The position numbers and the translations under genes are program-made. From the NCBI GenBank assembly GCA_000729835.1, contig JFHB01000164.1:1-64000 (forward strand): a DNA stretch of 64,000 bases, in the 5' to 3' direction. The notes under the pieces were generated by a model. That model was not told where the DNA came from. It made no database searches and saw only the letters and a list, made by a program, of their open reading frames with translations. Positions 24,647 through 37,286 of this stretch are shown here, piece after piece. Positions within the stretch are counted from its first letter, which is position 1. Each line of letters begins with the position of its first letter. Source of the stretch: Atkinsonella hypoxylon. Lineage: Eukaryota > Ascomycota > Sordariomycetes > Hypocreales > Clavicipitaceae.

Positions 24647-25714
24647 CTATTCCACAGGGAAGTTCCCCCCCCCCGCAAAACGACGTCCCTGGTTGAACGC
24701 GATGCGCAATTCACAAGTGCCGCCAGCCTTCCCGCCAGCCTTCCCGCCAGCTCTGCACTCAGCGCACAGCCTGCCATGCGTCACGAACAGCACATGCAGC
24801 GCATACTTTTCCCCATCCGGCACCACGGCATCCAGATGGGCCTGCGTCTCCGCCCGGCCGGCCGACGGGGGACGCCAGCCGAGAAGGCCCGCGATGCGGT
24901 GCACGTGCGTGTCGACCGCGAAGCTAGCCCGCTGCAGACAGAAGAGCAGCACGCAGCTCGCCGTCTTGGGGCCCACGCCCTGGAAGGAGATGAGCTCCCG
25001 CATGGCGTCCTCGTCCGACGCCGCGTGCAGGTGGTCGAGCGAGTACGCGCCGTACGTCTCCTTTACCTGCGCCAGGATGGCCAGGATGACCTTGCTCTTG
25101 ACGGCGGCCAGCCCGCCGGACTGGAGGGCGCGCTCGAGCCTGGCCTGGCCGCCCGCGACCATCTCGGCCCACCTGTCGCTGCCGCCGTATGCCTCGTCCA
25201 TGCTCAGCTTCGCGCGCGTGCTGTTCGCGTTGCTCGTGTTCTGCGAGAGGATGGTGCGGACCAGCGCGTCCAGGACGGAGGGCGAGTGGCCGCAGCCTGC
25301 GGAGGCGGAAGGGGCCACGACGGCCTCGGGACGACGCCGCTCGCCGTGCAGCCGGGCGAGGATGCGGCGCGCCTGTGTGCACTCCTCGGGCGTGGGACGC
25401 GGGAAGTCTGGAAAGGGGGACGTCTTTGCAAAGGCCGAGAAGGACTTGAGTTTGCGGTCCCTGAGCATCGCGGCTTGGCTGCGATTGCGTTTGGCTGTCG
25501 TCTTGGCTGTCGTCTTGGCTGGGAGCGGCTTCGCGGGCGACACTGGCTCCAGCTTCACCTTCTTGCATGGTCGCTCTGCTGCCGTCGAGGAAGCTCTCTT
25601 CGGACAGGGAGCTGGAGGTCGGTGTCCGTTGTTGATGGTGCCAACCTTGACGGCTTCTGACTTGATGTTTCTTGCGCTCCGGCGAAGCGGTGGCGTTACT
25701 TGTGCCATTGGCAC
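24647..25714 (-). CDS. HhH-GPD DNA glycosylase (endonuclease III-like)
   Basis: Single exon, 355 aa. The first 80 residues are basic and disordered (PKR, KKVK, AKRNR), consistent with nuclear import and DNA contact. The glycosylase domain runs from about 100. LVRTILSQNTS (about 151-161) matches the first conserved helix. The helix-hairpin-helix FQGVGPKTA has the catalytic Lys at about 250, and FAVDTHVHR supplies the Asp at about 268. The Lys implies a bifunctional glycosylase/AP-lyase mechanism in base-excision repair (family inference). Only three Cys lie in the C-terminal area where Nth enzymes bind a [4Fe-4S] cluster with four, so the cluster is probably absent. In-frame DNA repeats encode KTTAKTTAK and GGKAGGKAGG. 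Alternative start at Met3. Confidence 0.88.
   Translation of the reverse strand: MPMAQVTPPLRRSARNIKSEAVKVGTINNGHRPPAPCPKRASSTAAERPCKKVKLEPVSPAKPLPAKTTAKTTAKRNRSQAAMLRDRKLKSFSAFAKTSPFPDFPRPTPEECTQARRILARLHGERRRPEAVVAPSASAGCGHSPSVLDALVRTILSQNTSNANSTRAKLSMDEAYGGSDRWAEMVAGGQARLERALQSGGLAAVKSKVILAILAQVKETYGAYSLDHLHAASDEDAMRELISFQGVGPKTASCVLLFCLQRASFAVDTHVHRIAGLLGWRPPSAGRAETQAHLDAVVPDGEKYALHVLFVTHGRLCAECRAGGKAGGKAGGTCELRIAFNQGRRFAGGGNFPVE
24725..24756. repeat. In-frame 12-bp repeat in the glycosylase gene
   Basis: The unit CCAGCCTTCCCG (plus strand) is repeated about 2.6 times inside the C-terminal coding region and encodes GGKA units. It interrupts the cysteine-rich end of the protein. Confidence 0.8.
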
Positions 25715-26419
25715 TGCTGCTTTTCTTGATGGATTGGCTTACTAAGTGCGCGCGCGAGCGAGTCCTACAAAAAGGTGATGAGTCGAGCTAGTATCGACAG
25801 CTACAAAGGACTGGCTTAAGTTGGTGGGATTTTGTAGTTTGTAGGACATGCAGCCAGTGGCGATAGTGTAGTGCAGTGCAGTGCAGTGCGTCATGGACAG
25901 AAAGAACCTAATGATTCTGGTACATAATGTACGTCAACGTTCTCCACATTCCGTGCTCCGTACTGTTTAGCCTTCTTTCTGGACGCCACACCTGCAAAGT
26001 GGCGTGGCGGTGCCGTGCTGGGGGACCATGTACATCCCTCGTTCTAAAGTCATATCCCACATATACGGAATACTAGACCGCGGATTTGGGAGCTGGGACA
26101 TCTACAAAGGGTGCATAGGGTAGACAATATGCTTAGAGTGCTTCAATGACTGAAATACCTGTCTCTCTACATTCACCCTCACCACGTAAAACACCGCGAC
26201 GGCGAAAACCATCAAGCGTGATTTCCAACGTCCATGGACAGTCCTTCACAATTCATGACAAAATTTTGTAAATCCACGAGGCGCAAGGAAATCTCCCTCC
26301 TGAGCAGCAGCTGGGTATCGGTGCCAAACGAAGTGGCAGTCTTGTCTGCTTCAACTAGTAGTTGCAGACACACGAGAAAAATTCAAGGCCGGAAAGAATG
26401 TGTCGCGTGGGACACCCTT
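25715..26419. other. Intergenic upstream of glycosylase
   Basis: The interval of about 700 bp carries the glycosylase promoter and the 3' flank of the sugar transporter. A short GTGCA repeat sits near 25867-25887. The plus-strand frame starting at 26234 runs into the transporter's antisense and is not supported. Confidence 0.45.
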
Positions 26420-28901
26420 TTAATCAGAGTGCACCACGTTCTGGTTGGCAATAGTGTCCTTTCGGGCAGTCATCGCGACCTTCTCAAAGTGGTACAGGGG
26501 CTCCTTGGTAGCTTTACGCTGGAAAAAGACGTAGCGCTTGAACCACCAGGGGAGGGCAACAGTAAGCTGGTACTTGGCGAATTTCCGGGTAGGAACGCCA
26601 AACACCCAGTCGAGCTCTTCCAACGTGCGCTGCATAGTCTCTGGAACCCAGAAGAAAATCATGATGAAAGCGACAACGTTGAACCCCGCATACAGAGAAA
26701 AGGTTCCAATCGTATCGAGTCGCTCGAGCAGGAAGGGGAACGTGATGCCCAAGACGGCAGCCTGAATTGGTCAGTCAAGTCAATCGCGTCAACGTTGTGC
26801 AGATGAAACATTGAGCTTACCCAGAAAAGACAAGTGGCGACGGCGAAACCCATACCGGTCTCACGGTGGGACAAGGGGTACACCTCTGCACTGTATGTGA
26901 ACGGGACAGGACCTTCGCCAGGGGAGTAAAAGGCTAACAGAAGAAAAAAAAAAACAAGTCAGAAGAAGATTGGATCGAGAGGAGACTGGGGAGAGACTGA
27001 CCGCCGAACAGAAAGACGAATAGACAGACCAATCCAGTTCGTGCGTTTGCCATTGAACCATCCTCATCGATAAGAGTGCAAAGACCAGCAGCAAGTAAAG
27101 TCCAAAACTGTTCAGTGTTAACATGAGTCTCTCCGATCCAAAAAGAAAGGGGAAAGATGACTGACCATCTGTGGGAAAGTGAAGAGCAGCAAGCTCCGTC
27201 GACCAAACTATCCGCCTGTCAGATACGAAGACATTGATAACGCAATGTTGTCAACTCACTGTGTCAATGGTGAAGAAGGCAGGGAACGCAAAGAGCCAGT
27301 TCACTAATCCAAAACCGAAAGATCCGATCATCGCCTTGTACTGCTTATTGTCATCGTGCTTGAAGGCTTGCTCAAAAATCGTGGTCGAGTAGAAAGCGAT
27401 AATGTTAATACCACACATTTGTTGGGCAATCATGACGGTAAAGGCAGCCAGGTTAGCACGTCTGACTCGGGGAATGGTGAACAGCTGGGTGAAGCGAGAA
27501 ACATAGTTTGTGCGGCCAACCAGGGCTTGCTCGATCTCGAGTTGCGCGCTGATGTAGTAAAGATCACGAGCGACTTGAATCGGGTCCCGGCGAAGAACCA
27601 TTAGCGACTTCCAGGCATCTTGATATCGGCCCTTCTTCATGTACCAACGGGGAGATTCAGGACACAAGTAGATGAGGACCATCAGTGGGACAGCAGGAAT
27701 AAAAGGTGCACCTGCAGTCATGGTTAACATTGAAAGATACCCATTGCGTGTAATTCTGCATGTATTCTTACCAAGCATAAGTCTCCAATTCAGCGGACCG
27801 GCAATCTTGAACACAGCCAGGTTGATGACAGTGCCCAGCATAATTCCGAAAGCAGTCCACATTTCTAAGAACAGAATTAGCCCAACAGGTTCGCGTCACA
27901 GGAATGCCGGGTTACGTACGCCAAGACATGACGAGCGCGCCTCGAATAGAGGCAGGTGCGTTCTCAGCGGCGTAAATGGGGACTGTTGAAGCCTTCGCGC
28001 CCATACCGATGCCCATAAGAATACGACAAGCAAGCTGCTGTTCCCAGCTATGGCAGAGGGCGGACCCGATGACGGGCCAAATACAAAAGTGAGCAGAGAA
28101 GAAAATAGTTCCTCGACGTCCGAAAAAGTTGTTCAGTGGGTCAGCGAGCCAGCAACCGATCAGACTAGACACAGGTCAGGCGCTATGCTTATAAAAAGTT
28201 GACTGTCACCAGAACACAGATATGAACCTCAGCAGCAGGGTGGATTTGCTTACGCAGAACCAATATACGGACCGGCGTTGATGAGACCAACAATGATCTT
28301 GTCATGGGTCGACGATCCACCAATTCCATAGTATGCTGGAAAGAAGATATTGGCACCATTACTGCCGGTCTGGTCCCAGCCCTGGACAGCAGCGCCAATA
28401 GAGCAGGTAAAGATGGTCAAAAAAAGCCTCAGGGGCATGCGCCATCTGTGCTCGACTTCATCATTGAGAACTTGGAGCTCTCTGCTGGAGAGCTTCTCTG
28501 GTCCGTCAATGCTGCCGGCGTTGCTGGGATCCTGGGCTACCAGAGCACCCTTCCTCAAAAGCGCGGTATGCTCCTGGAGACCGCGTTGTTGAGCAAATAG
28601 CTCTACATCTTGCATGAGCTGCTCTCTGGGAATGCCTTGTAAAGGATTGCGAATTCTATTATTGCCCACAAGTCAGATTGCATGTTGGGAGACATGATTT
28701 GACGAAGACAAATATGACTTGGACAGTATACTGACTTGGCTTCGAGATTGTTGTGGATATCGGCCTGCTCGGTGTACGATACACCCTTCTCTTCCATGTG
28801 CTCATTGCGATTCATCGTCTTGGAGTCGTTGCTGAAAAGGGCATGTTAGCGATGGCCTCGCCGCCAAGTTCAGATAGATATACTGACTAGACGTCTGCCA
28901 T
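26420..28901 (-). CDS. MFS sugar transporter (sugar-porter family)
   Basis: Eleven exons read leftward: 28888-28901, 28736-28831, 28254-28655, 27920-28164, 27772-27864, 27260-27711, 27166-27207, 27002-27107, 26821-26933 and 26420-26761, a total of ten here after merging of the start, giving 634 aa in one frame. The first exon is only 14 nt (MADV plus two bases) and uses the same GTCAGT donor as later introns; a start at 28815 is the alternative. Motifs: FFGRRGTI after TM2, PESPRWYMKKGR at the end of the first half, FGRRSLLL after TM8, and PETMQRTLEELDWVFG after TM12, all diagnostic of the sugar-porter family. The roughly 95-residue hydrophilic N-terminus and long C-tail are typical of fungal maltose/hexose permeases. 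It imports sugar with protons at the plasma membrane; the particular sugar is not determinable. Confidence 0.92.
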
Positions 28902-31900
28902 TGTGGCTAGCGGAGCTTCACTCTTGGCTGATTTGTACGTGATGTGTTTTCTGACGAAGACCAAACGGTGTTACTTTTCACAATGTGATCTTCCCTGTAG
29001 ACGAAGACGAGGGAGATTGCCAATGCGCCAACGATCTTACCACCCCAAGAAAGAGCGGGAAGGTGCCGACTTAAAAAGGATCATCCGGACAATGGAGACA
29101 AATGCGGCAGACAATGGCCATCTAAATTGCATGCAAAAGAAGCCGGCGATCCTTGTCAGCCGCATTTCATTACGACCCTAGGGGGGGGGGATGGGGGGGG
29201 GGGAGCGCCCCACCCACTGCTGCCAGTGCCAGTTTGATGCATGGCTGTGATACTCTAGGTATCACTGTGGGTATTGCAGCAAATTGATCGAGGCCTCGTG
29301 AGCCGGAAGAATGCAATCAAGTAGAATGGCGCCAGAACGCCCGAGAACGGCAAGCTTTGGCCGCTGTGTCAGTGGATATTGTCCCAGCCACAGAACTAGT
29401 CCGTCGCTCTCGTCGGTACTAAGGTACCTAGGTACCCACCCATCTACCTACCTAATGGATCTATGAGTACCTACCTACCTACCTCCCTAGGTACCTAGCA
29501 ACTAGGGGTAGTTTGTGGGGACCGGAAAACGGCACGACCGACTAATTCCTAATTCTTGCTTTCTTAATCACGCATGACCTCTCTTTTCTCCGCATCCCCG
29601 CACCCCGGACAGAGGCTCGAAACGTGAAGGTGGATATATCATAGTTCGGGCTTGGTTGGACTAGTAGGATGAGGTAAGACTCCAAAGGATCAAGCTCTGA
29701 CGTTAGCGTACTCGCTCAACAGAGTGCAACAGCCAAACTGGCTTTGGGGGGGGGGGGAGCATGTCGCCGTTGCGGCTTTTGGAAAACGCATGCAATTCGG
29801 TTCTTATGGAAACCTTAACGCTTCTCGATAAGTTAATTGTCTATCAACACAACAAATAGCACTCACAGTCTAATACACAAATCTTTGGTAAATCATCAAC
29901 TTACATCACTAATCTAATAGTAGATTAACACGTCAAACTTGTGATTATAGATGGCAGCACCCCCTAAGTCGCCCATTACAGGAGGTTTCAGATTCGTTCT
30001 ATACTAGACAGCTTGCAGACGCTGTAAGTTGTGCTAGTACACCGTAATCATTTGAATTGCTGCAAACAATAATTAGAACCAGAAAATGGCGAGACCGTGT
30101 AATGTACATACTAGGAGGCTCTACGAGTGGCGTCGCCCTAACAGCTGGCCTTGGCCTTGCTTGATTTGTCCAAAGCAACATGGAGCGTTGCGAAGCGTAC
30201 CGGATGCGGCCAGGCAGCAGAATTTCCGCCCTATTGAGTGGACAGACAGGAGAGACTAGGCGCATTGTGCCACTACCAAGGGTCCACATTGAATGCTTCA
30301 ATGTTGCTTTGCATTAACTAGCGACTTGTGTCTGTGTTCAGCCGAGAATGCGTCCAGCTACCTACGTCCGTACCGACTGCAACAATGTAGAATGTAGCCT
30401 GCGCAACGACGTAGCCTGTGGAACAAGGCTCCCTGGCAGGATGGAGAACCAACTCAATTGAAATGGCTTTCAGCGCTCCATGGAACATTACTGTGGTTGT
30501 TCCTCGTCAGAGAATTGCATGACGTTCATTTCTTATGAAATATCCATCAGAATAACTGGAATGGGATTTTCATTTTTTATTATGGCCACGACGGCAGCTA
30601 CTCGTCCGTAGGAAACGTCTTTGTATCGTCGTGTGCAAGCGGGTTGACTATGCTCCATGTCGTGTTTTCGCCGTGCGTCTTATTATTCTCCTATAGAAAG
30701 AAGCACAGACAGCAGCATGCCCCGAGCGATCTCGCGCCACTTTTTATTCTGTTGCCTGATTGTGATCGTCAAACCGCCTTGTCCAGTCACAGTGGCACGA
30801 AAACTATACCTGTGGGGGCCGAGCTGAGCGGCAGAATGTACGGAGTATGTACGCACGATTTGTTGTATCCCCGTAATCCAGATTGACATGGGTAGCGAGC
30901 GTAGCGGGCTTGAGCTTGAGCCCTGGTCGTGAGTGAGTCGTGAGTCTCGTGACAACCTCTGCCATTGTCGCGGTGGATTCCGTTCACTCGGTCGCCGTTG
31001 GCACGACAGGACGGAGTACGGACAATAGACTGGCCAGTGGGCGGGCTATTGACGACGAGCTGGCGCCGGAGCAGTAAAAATTGCCTCATCTCCGAAATGT
31101 GTGTGAGACCAGTCACGGATTTCAATGGCTCATCATTGGACGGCCTTGTGTCCTTCGAGACGGCAGGCGCGACTGCGGTAAGGCCTCGTGTATGGTTCCT
31201 AAAAATCAGTTGCGCTTGCCATCTTGGATGGTATATCTGCATTAAAGCTTTACGCAAAACGGAACGGAACGGCACTGGAAATGACGAAGCATGAACTAAA
31301 TAACCCTTTCTGGGAGAACGTCAAGTGCCGCCAAGCCCTCCGTAGTGACGTCCAGTTGAAAGACATGTTAATGGTAGCATTTCAGTGCCGCATGCGGCAA
31401 TACCCGTTCTCCGAGATCACCGTGACGCCCTGTTCCAACTGCGCAAGACATGGACCCAAACAACGCAAAAAACTATACGCAGCCTTTGCCTTCATCTTTA
31501 GACGTGCCCGTGCCGCATTGCGTTAAGCGTGTGTCTTGGAGTGTCGAGGATAGCCAGCAAGTCTCTGAACCTCGAACATTCCATGCCGTTTGCCGAGACG
31601 CTGCAGCAAACAGCAGCACCAGCTCTCAAAGACGCCCTCTCGGCTATTCAAATATTAAAACCCATGCATCATGAACACTTTGAATCAGTGAGAAATGTTG
31701 AGACCGGCCTTGACGCTGACGCGCGCGCCGTTGCAGGCTAATAGTGTATCTCCATCCTATTAATAGATAGATCTTACTTACCTACGGGTCGCCGCTTTCT
31801 TCAACGCTCCTGTTGGTCAATATAGCTGGTGCCTGGAGATTCTTATTCCGACGCCCACGAATAGAACCAGCCTCGCTCGTTCCAACATGCGTCAGCATCA

Positions 31901-32097
31901 GGCTCGTTAACAAGTAGTGTGCGACAATACTCCCGTCATCCCAATTTTCACATCCTGGGCAGAACTTGCTGCATGTGAAGAGTTCTGTTCGACACTCGAA
32001 TATTTTGTAAATAATAACATTGGCACTAAGACACTGGGAAGAAAGATCGCCAGGAAGAAAAAGGTTACACATGTGTATATAACAGACTATATCTTGT
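28902..32097. other. Gene-poor 3.2-kb spacer
   Basis: No gene is supported. It contains G-tracts (about 29181-29202 and 29747-29758), CCTAGGTACC-type repeats (29420-29510), an AT-rich stretch near 29820-29940, TACGGAGTA at 30839-30847 and a related GGACGGAGTACGG at 31009-31021. Open frames up to 162 codons lie on both strands without domains. Confidence 0.5.
29420..29510. repeat. TACCTAGGTACC low-complexity repeat
   Basis: Repeated GGTACC, CCTAGG and (TACC)n units occur in a non-coding spacer; same motif class as 11840-11878. Confidence 0.8.
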
Positions 32098-35000
32098 TTA
32101 ATAGAACGCGACTTTACGACGCTTATTCCTTACGCTGCTTCTTACCCTACCCGTCCACCGAGCTCTCGCAACTCGTAACAGCAGCCAAGCAGCCACCCTG
32201 TACACCACAATGCACGCCGCCAGACAAGCCAAATTAACCACAGGATCGACGTTAAAGTCATACAGATCCAGAACCTGCTGCCCGTTCTCAATCAGGCAGC
32301 TCCCGTCCGGCAATCGCTGCGCCTCCGTGCAAGTAAACGTGATGTCCCGCAGCGAATACGGCGCCACAGACCGCATCGCATACCGAATGGGAGACAGGTA
32401 ATTGACCGCCTTGAAGAGGCTCGGCATATCAATGGATAGAACACCGGCAATGCAGTTCGCCACAGAGAGAAAGATGCCCATGATGTTGACCGCAAAGCCT
32501 GTATGTCCGATAAGCGTGTTGAATATGATCCCGAGGCTCTCCCCACACGACACGATGCCGAAGCAAGCGAAGGTGCAGACGAAGAACATCGCGACTGTCC
32601 GGGGAAGACCCACGGCAAAAGCGGCCAATGCGCCAAAAATGAGGCAACTCAGGATTTCAAAGGGTATTTCGATGAGAGAGTATGATGCAAGGAAGGCATC
32701 GACCGTATAGACTCCATCGTCGTCCTCGCGGTAGAATACGTCCCTCTCGCTAGGATAAACAGCGACATTCTGCAGCATGCCTACGAAATAGAACCCACCG
32801 ATCTGCTGCACAAATCCCATGCGCGACTGGACTGCGAGATAGTCGTTGCCAATAGGGGCGAAGAAGAGAGCTAATACGACTGCGAGGCCAACGACTTGCA
32901 TGGTGCGGGCTAATATGAGGTGCGGCTGTCGACGAGTATTGATCATTGCTCGTCGAAGAAGAATCGGCAATGCTGTGAACAGGGACACCCGTTTGCGCAC
33001 AAGAGCGCCAAGTTCTGCTGGAGTCGAAAGCTTCGCCTTGTTGAACGAGCGTCGCGGAGGGAGGACCATTTGCGGCGTGCCTGGAGCCTGCTTCTGCTCG
33101 CCTGCCTGCGGGCTTGGGCCATCCTCTGTGTTTTGTCGGCGGCCAACGTTGCTCCGAGGCTCGGATGGTGTCGGCTTCCCACTTGGCGCATCAACTTCCT
33201 GAATCTCTGATAGTCTTCGCTCAGCAATCTGCTCGAGCTCCTGTGGTCCACTATTGCCCCAGGCGTCGATGAGTCGCTTGACCCGGGCTCGACTCTCAGC
33301 CTCACGGTCGTCTTGCTGCAGATCTACGGTTATCATATCCAGAGCAAAGTCAGCTGGGTTGGAATGTGTAGGGCAAGCATAACCACGCCGTTCAAAGTAC
33401 CCAAGCATCTGCTTTGCAGGCCCAGCGTAAACAGGGAGGCCGCCTCTTGCAAGTAACACAATGTTTCCAAAATGCTTGAATAAATCTGACCGGGCTTGAT
33501 GGATAGTCAAGACGAGAGTACGCCCTTCGTTCGCCAGGCCCTGCAGCATTTCCATGATGGAGCTAGCCGTGAAAGCATCTAAGCCGGAAGTAGGTTCATC
33601 AAGTAGTAGAATACGGGGATCTGTCAGCACCTGGATGCCGATGGAGACACGCCGCTTCTCACCGCAGGAGATACCTTTTATCATGTCGCTTCCTATCAGG
33701 TAGTTCGCACAATCCTTCAATCCCATTTTCATCAGAACGTCCTCGGCTCGCCGGAATTTCTCATCGGTGCTCATGAATAAAGGGAGACGAAGGCCAGCCG
33801 CAAAGCGTAGGGTCTCGCGCACAGTCAACGAGGGGAGAAGGGCGTCGTCATCTTGGCAGACATAAGAGCAGACTGAGCGAATCACAGAATCAGAAGGTAA
33901 TGCTCCGTTAAAAGTCATCTTCCCAGACGGTTTGTATTTGGTTCCGACAGCGTTCCGCAGCCGCAGAGCCATGGAATTTAGAAGAGAGGTCTTCCCACTG
34001 CCCGAAGGGCCCATGATGACATTCAGCACGCCAGCTTGGAAGCTTGTAGTGAGCGAATGAAGGATGGTCTTTTCTGGCAGTTTTCTGCCAAGCATGTTCC
34101 ACCTTTCAAGACAAAGTGCGAAATTCTCCAGGTTGAGGTCAATGGCCCGGACTTCCGAAATTAATCTTGGCGCCATTTGCTCCTTGCCAGCCGACATGTC
34201 CGTATCAGATGCGCAAGAACGAGCAATCGTCATTGAGACTTTGAAAAAGTGTAGTCCAAGTACTGACAAGCCAGCGAAGATGACGATGAATGATGCTAAA
34301 ACGGCTATGGGGCGAGCAACCCAGTTATGGGGAAAGCCAAGAGATTCCATAACATAGTCACCATTGTACTGCTTGCAAGCCGGGTTGGAACGGCCACCGG
34401 TGTATGGACAGTCGTAAAAATTTCCTTCAAATTCGTTTCCTGCGTATGCGCTGAAGGCATAAAACTTTGTTGAACTGTCAGATCAGTCTATCGCAAACGT
34501 TGCATCTGGGGATTTCTCACATTGTAGGCCGTCCACTTAAGCCATCGTACATAAACCGGTATCGTGTTTGACTGAACGAACATTCCACAAGCAATACTCT
34601 GTATAGTGTATGCTAGGTTCGCGATCAAGCTAGCGCCTGCAAAGTGTCGTACTGCTACGACGCAGGTCATCGCGCACGTCACCGCGACGTAGTGGTTGAG
34701 AATAGTTATAGCAAAGAAGACAAGGAACTTGCTCACAGTCCGTTCAAAACCAGCCATGAAATATATCAGCGCAGCGAAAATGAATGGCACCGGGAAGTCT
34801 TCTGTTGGTAAGCGTGCCAGGCGGCGTGAAAGCACGAAAGGAAACGCGTTCACACAATTGTCGCAGTATTCTCTGTCGAAGGTAGGAATATCAATGGTCA
34901 TGCGATAGACCTCGAACAGGAGGATCAAGTAGCCCTGCAGAGCTGCAGCAGTATACAAGGCTCCCTCCCTCGATCTGATACCGGCTTGGTCTCGGCCTAG

Positions 35001-36305
35001 ATTGAAGAAGATGTACCCTGTGACAATGCCCATGAGGATGGCCTCTATTATCGACGATGTCATACCTAGTGGATCGCGGTAGGTTACTTTCAGAGTTCGA
35101 CCAGTAAGTACGCGCAGCTGTCGTAGGAATCCAGCGTGAGTCTTCGCTGAAGACTTATGCTCGCGGTCTTCATGATCAATGGTTTGAGCGAGTGGCGGGT
35201 ATCGTCGGGCACTCTCTTCCTCCCAAGCTGCCTTCAGGCGGTCCACCCGCCTCATCGTTTCCTCCTCTAATTCGGGAGTTCGATTATCTACGGCCGTGAT
35301 ATCGATGATGAATTCGGCCGGGTTGACAAAGGCTGGTAGCGGAAAGCCACAACCCTTGAACCAGGGAAGGCAATCGGCAATAGAACCAGCATAGACAGGA
35401 CCACCTTTTGATAGAACAACCAGATTGTCAAGCAGATCCCAGACCTCGGACCGGGGCTGGTGAATAGTCGTGATAATGGTGCGTCCCTTCTGAGCAAGCG
35501 ACTTGAGGGTTCGCACAAGCTGATAAGCGCTTGTGGCATCTAATCCTGTTGTTGGCTCATCAAGAAACAGAACTGAAGGGTTGGCCAGTAATTGTACACC
35601 AATGCTGACTCGTCGTTTTTCGCCTCCAGAGCACCCACGATGCTGGCTATTTCCAATCCTGGTGCTTGCGCATTCTTTCAGACCTAGCTCAAGAATGACT
35701 TCTTCAACAATGTGATTTCGATTTTCCCACGAAGTGGTGGATGGAAGTTGTAGGGCCGCCGAATATTGTAGCGTCTCACGCACGGTTAGTGTCGGCAGCA
35801 GGACATCTTGCTGCATGACGTACGCATGTTGAACATTGTGAGCCCCTGTTCTGCCATTAAAAAGGACCGTACCCTGGCGAGTGAGCCTTGAGCCTGTGAT
35901 CCGCTCAACCATAGTGTTTAATAGTGTCGTCTTGCCGGAGCCGCTACCACCTATGATGGCTGTCAGGGTTCCTGGTGCGAGGTCCGCCGCAACTGAATGT
36001 AAGATGGCTTTCATGCGTGGCGTAGTATCAAACTTGGCGGCGAATAAGTCATGGTATGTGGCTGGTTGAAGCCATGACGGTGCAGTATTGACCGACATCG
36101 AAAGATCTCGCATCCGCACGTTAACAGCGGCGACATCATCAAGGGACAGATTTGCAGTTGCAGATATCAAAAACTTGTTTCCTTCGGACGCATCCTGTTT
36201 GCATACTGATGATGTGTGTACCAATCTAGGATAGTCTGGTGTTTCGGTCTCGCACGACATAGACGTATTATCGGGTGCATGGCCCCGTTCGGCTGAAGTT
36301 ACCAT
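32098..36305 (-). CDS. Full-size ABCG transporter (NBD-TMD-NBD-TMD)
   Basis: Exon 1 (34521-36305) and exon 2 (32098-34464) join across a 56-bp GTGAGA...ACAAAG intron to 1383 aa. The acceptor was chosen because it alone gives WTAYN-FYAFSAYAGNEF, the conserved region after the first membrane block. NBD1: Walker A GGSGSGKTT (about 119-127), signature CSGGEKRR (about 225), Walker B VLFLDEP (about 245), H-loop His. NBD2: Walker A GPSGSGKTS (about 746-754), signature ISCGEKRR (about 860), Walker B ILLLDEP (about 880). Each NBD is followed by an ABC2-type membrane block. NBD1 keeps the Walker A Lys, unlike the PDR/Cdr pumps in which it is replaced, so this is closer to a fused pair of White-type half-transporters. 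Probable plasma-membrane exporter of lipids or toxic small molecules (inferred). Confidence 0.93.
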
Positions 36306-37251
36306 GATGCGGCGGTGATGAGTGAGACCATAAACGGGGCCTTTCTGAATCTCCGTTCAGTGGGACAAGTTCCAGATGCTCGGAAACCCCCATACGAAGC
36401 CAGCAGCAGTCGGAGGGGAAGGATGCAAAGTAAGCTGTTAAAGGGCACTGACATTGGGACGCTTCACGGCGGATGATGCTGATGCTGCCTTTTGTCGGCG
36501 GCTAATCACATGTAGTCAGACCAGGCTCGGGGTTGCTCGGTGGAAGTCGAGTTGCAACTCAGTTTGACTGGACAAGAAATTCAGTAGAGAGGCACGATGT
36601 GAGACCACTCGGTTAGAAGCTTGTCCGTAAGGGCATCAACGAGCGTGTGGAAGCATGGCTTTGTGAGAGACCGTCATAGATGTTTGTGGGAGAAGCTGGC
36701 CGAGCAGACCAATAGGCGCTCGAACCATCTGAAAGCCATTGAATTGAATCCGCATTCTGCAGTCGTCAAGGTTGCATGCGTGAATACGGACAGCGAATGT
36801 CTCTTCATTGTTTGGTCGTCCTATGGTGGGAACTAAAGAGCTCACTTTATGTATGCCCTTGCATCCTCACACCCCTCACACCCAGCCAGGCCTAGACTCT
36901 CGACTTATTTGACGCGGCCGATGAGAATGTCGTCTCGAAGCGTCAGGGATCTAGGCTCGATTGCGGAGTAATGCCCCTAATCGAGATTAGCTCTTTGAGG
37001 TCTGGTGATTTCAAATTTGACTATGATTAGCTAAGCCTATCCTGGACGTTTAGGATCCCACGAGACCTTGTGCGGACATGTAGAGAACCGAGAATCCGTG
37101 TATTGAAAAAGCAGTCAAGGTGGGCGGACGGCACCATGATGTGACACCCTGATTAGGCCTACCTAAATGGATTTGATTGATGTTGCCTGTGAAGAGTTGA
37201 AGGGAAACGTATTGTTGGCTGGAATCCAAGTGAGCTAATCCTTGTCGGGCT

Positions 37252-37286
37252 GTCTCGCGTCTCGCGTCTCGCGTCTCGCGTCTCGC
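37252..37286. repeat. Heptamer repeat (GTCTCGC)x5
   Basis: Five perfect 7-bp copies lie in the region between the ABCG gene and the hydrolase. Confidence 0.92.

Noticed and set aside
24309..25745. 478- and 350-codon plus-strand open frames
   Set aside because: Antisense shadows of the DNA glycosylase, which has catalytic motifs on the minus strand.
30787..31275. 162-codon minus-strand frame
   Set aside because: No domain or splice context, and similar frames occur on the opposite strand.
34488..34520. End of a 605-codon frame as a stand-alone half ABC transporter
   Set aside because: The last ten codons read into an intron; splicing to 34464 restores the conserved region and fuses it to the second half.
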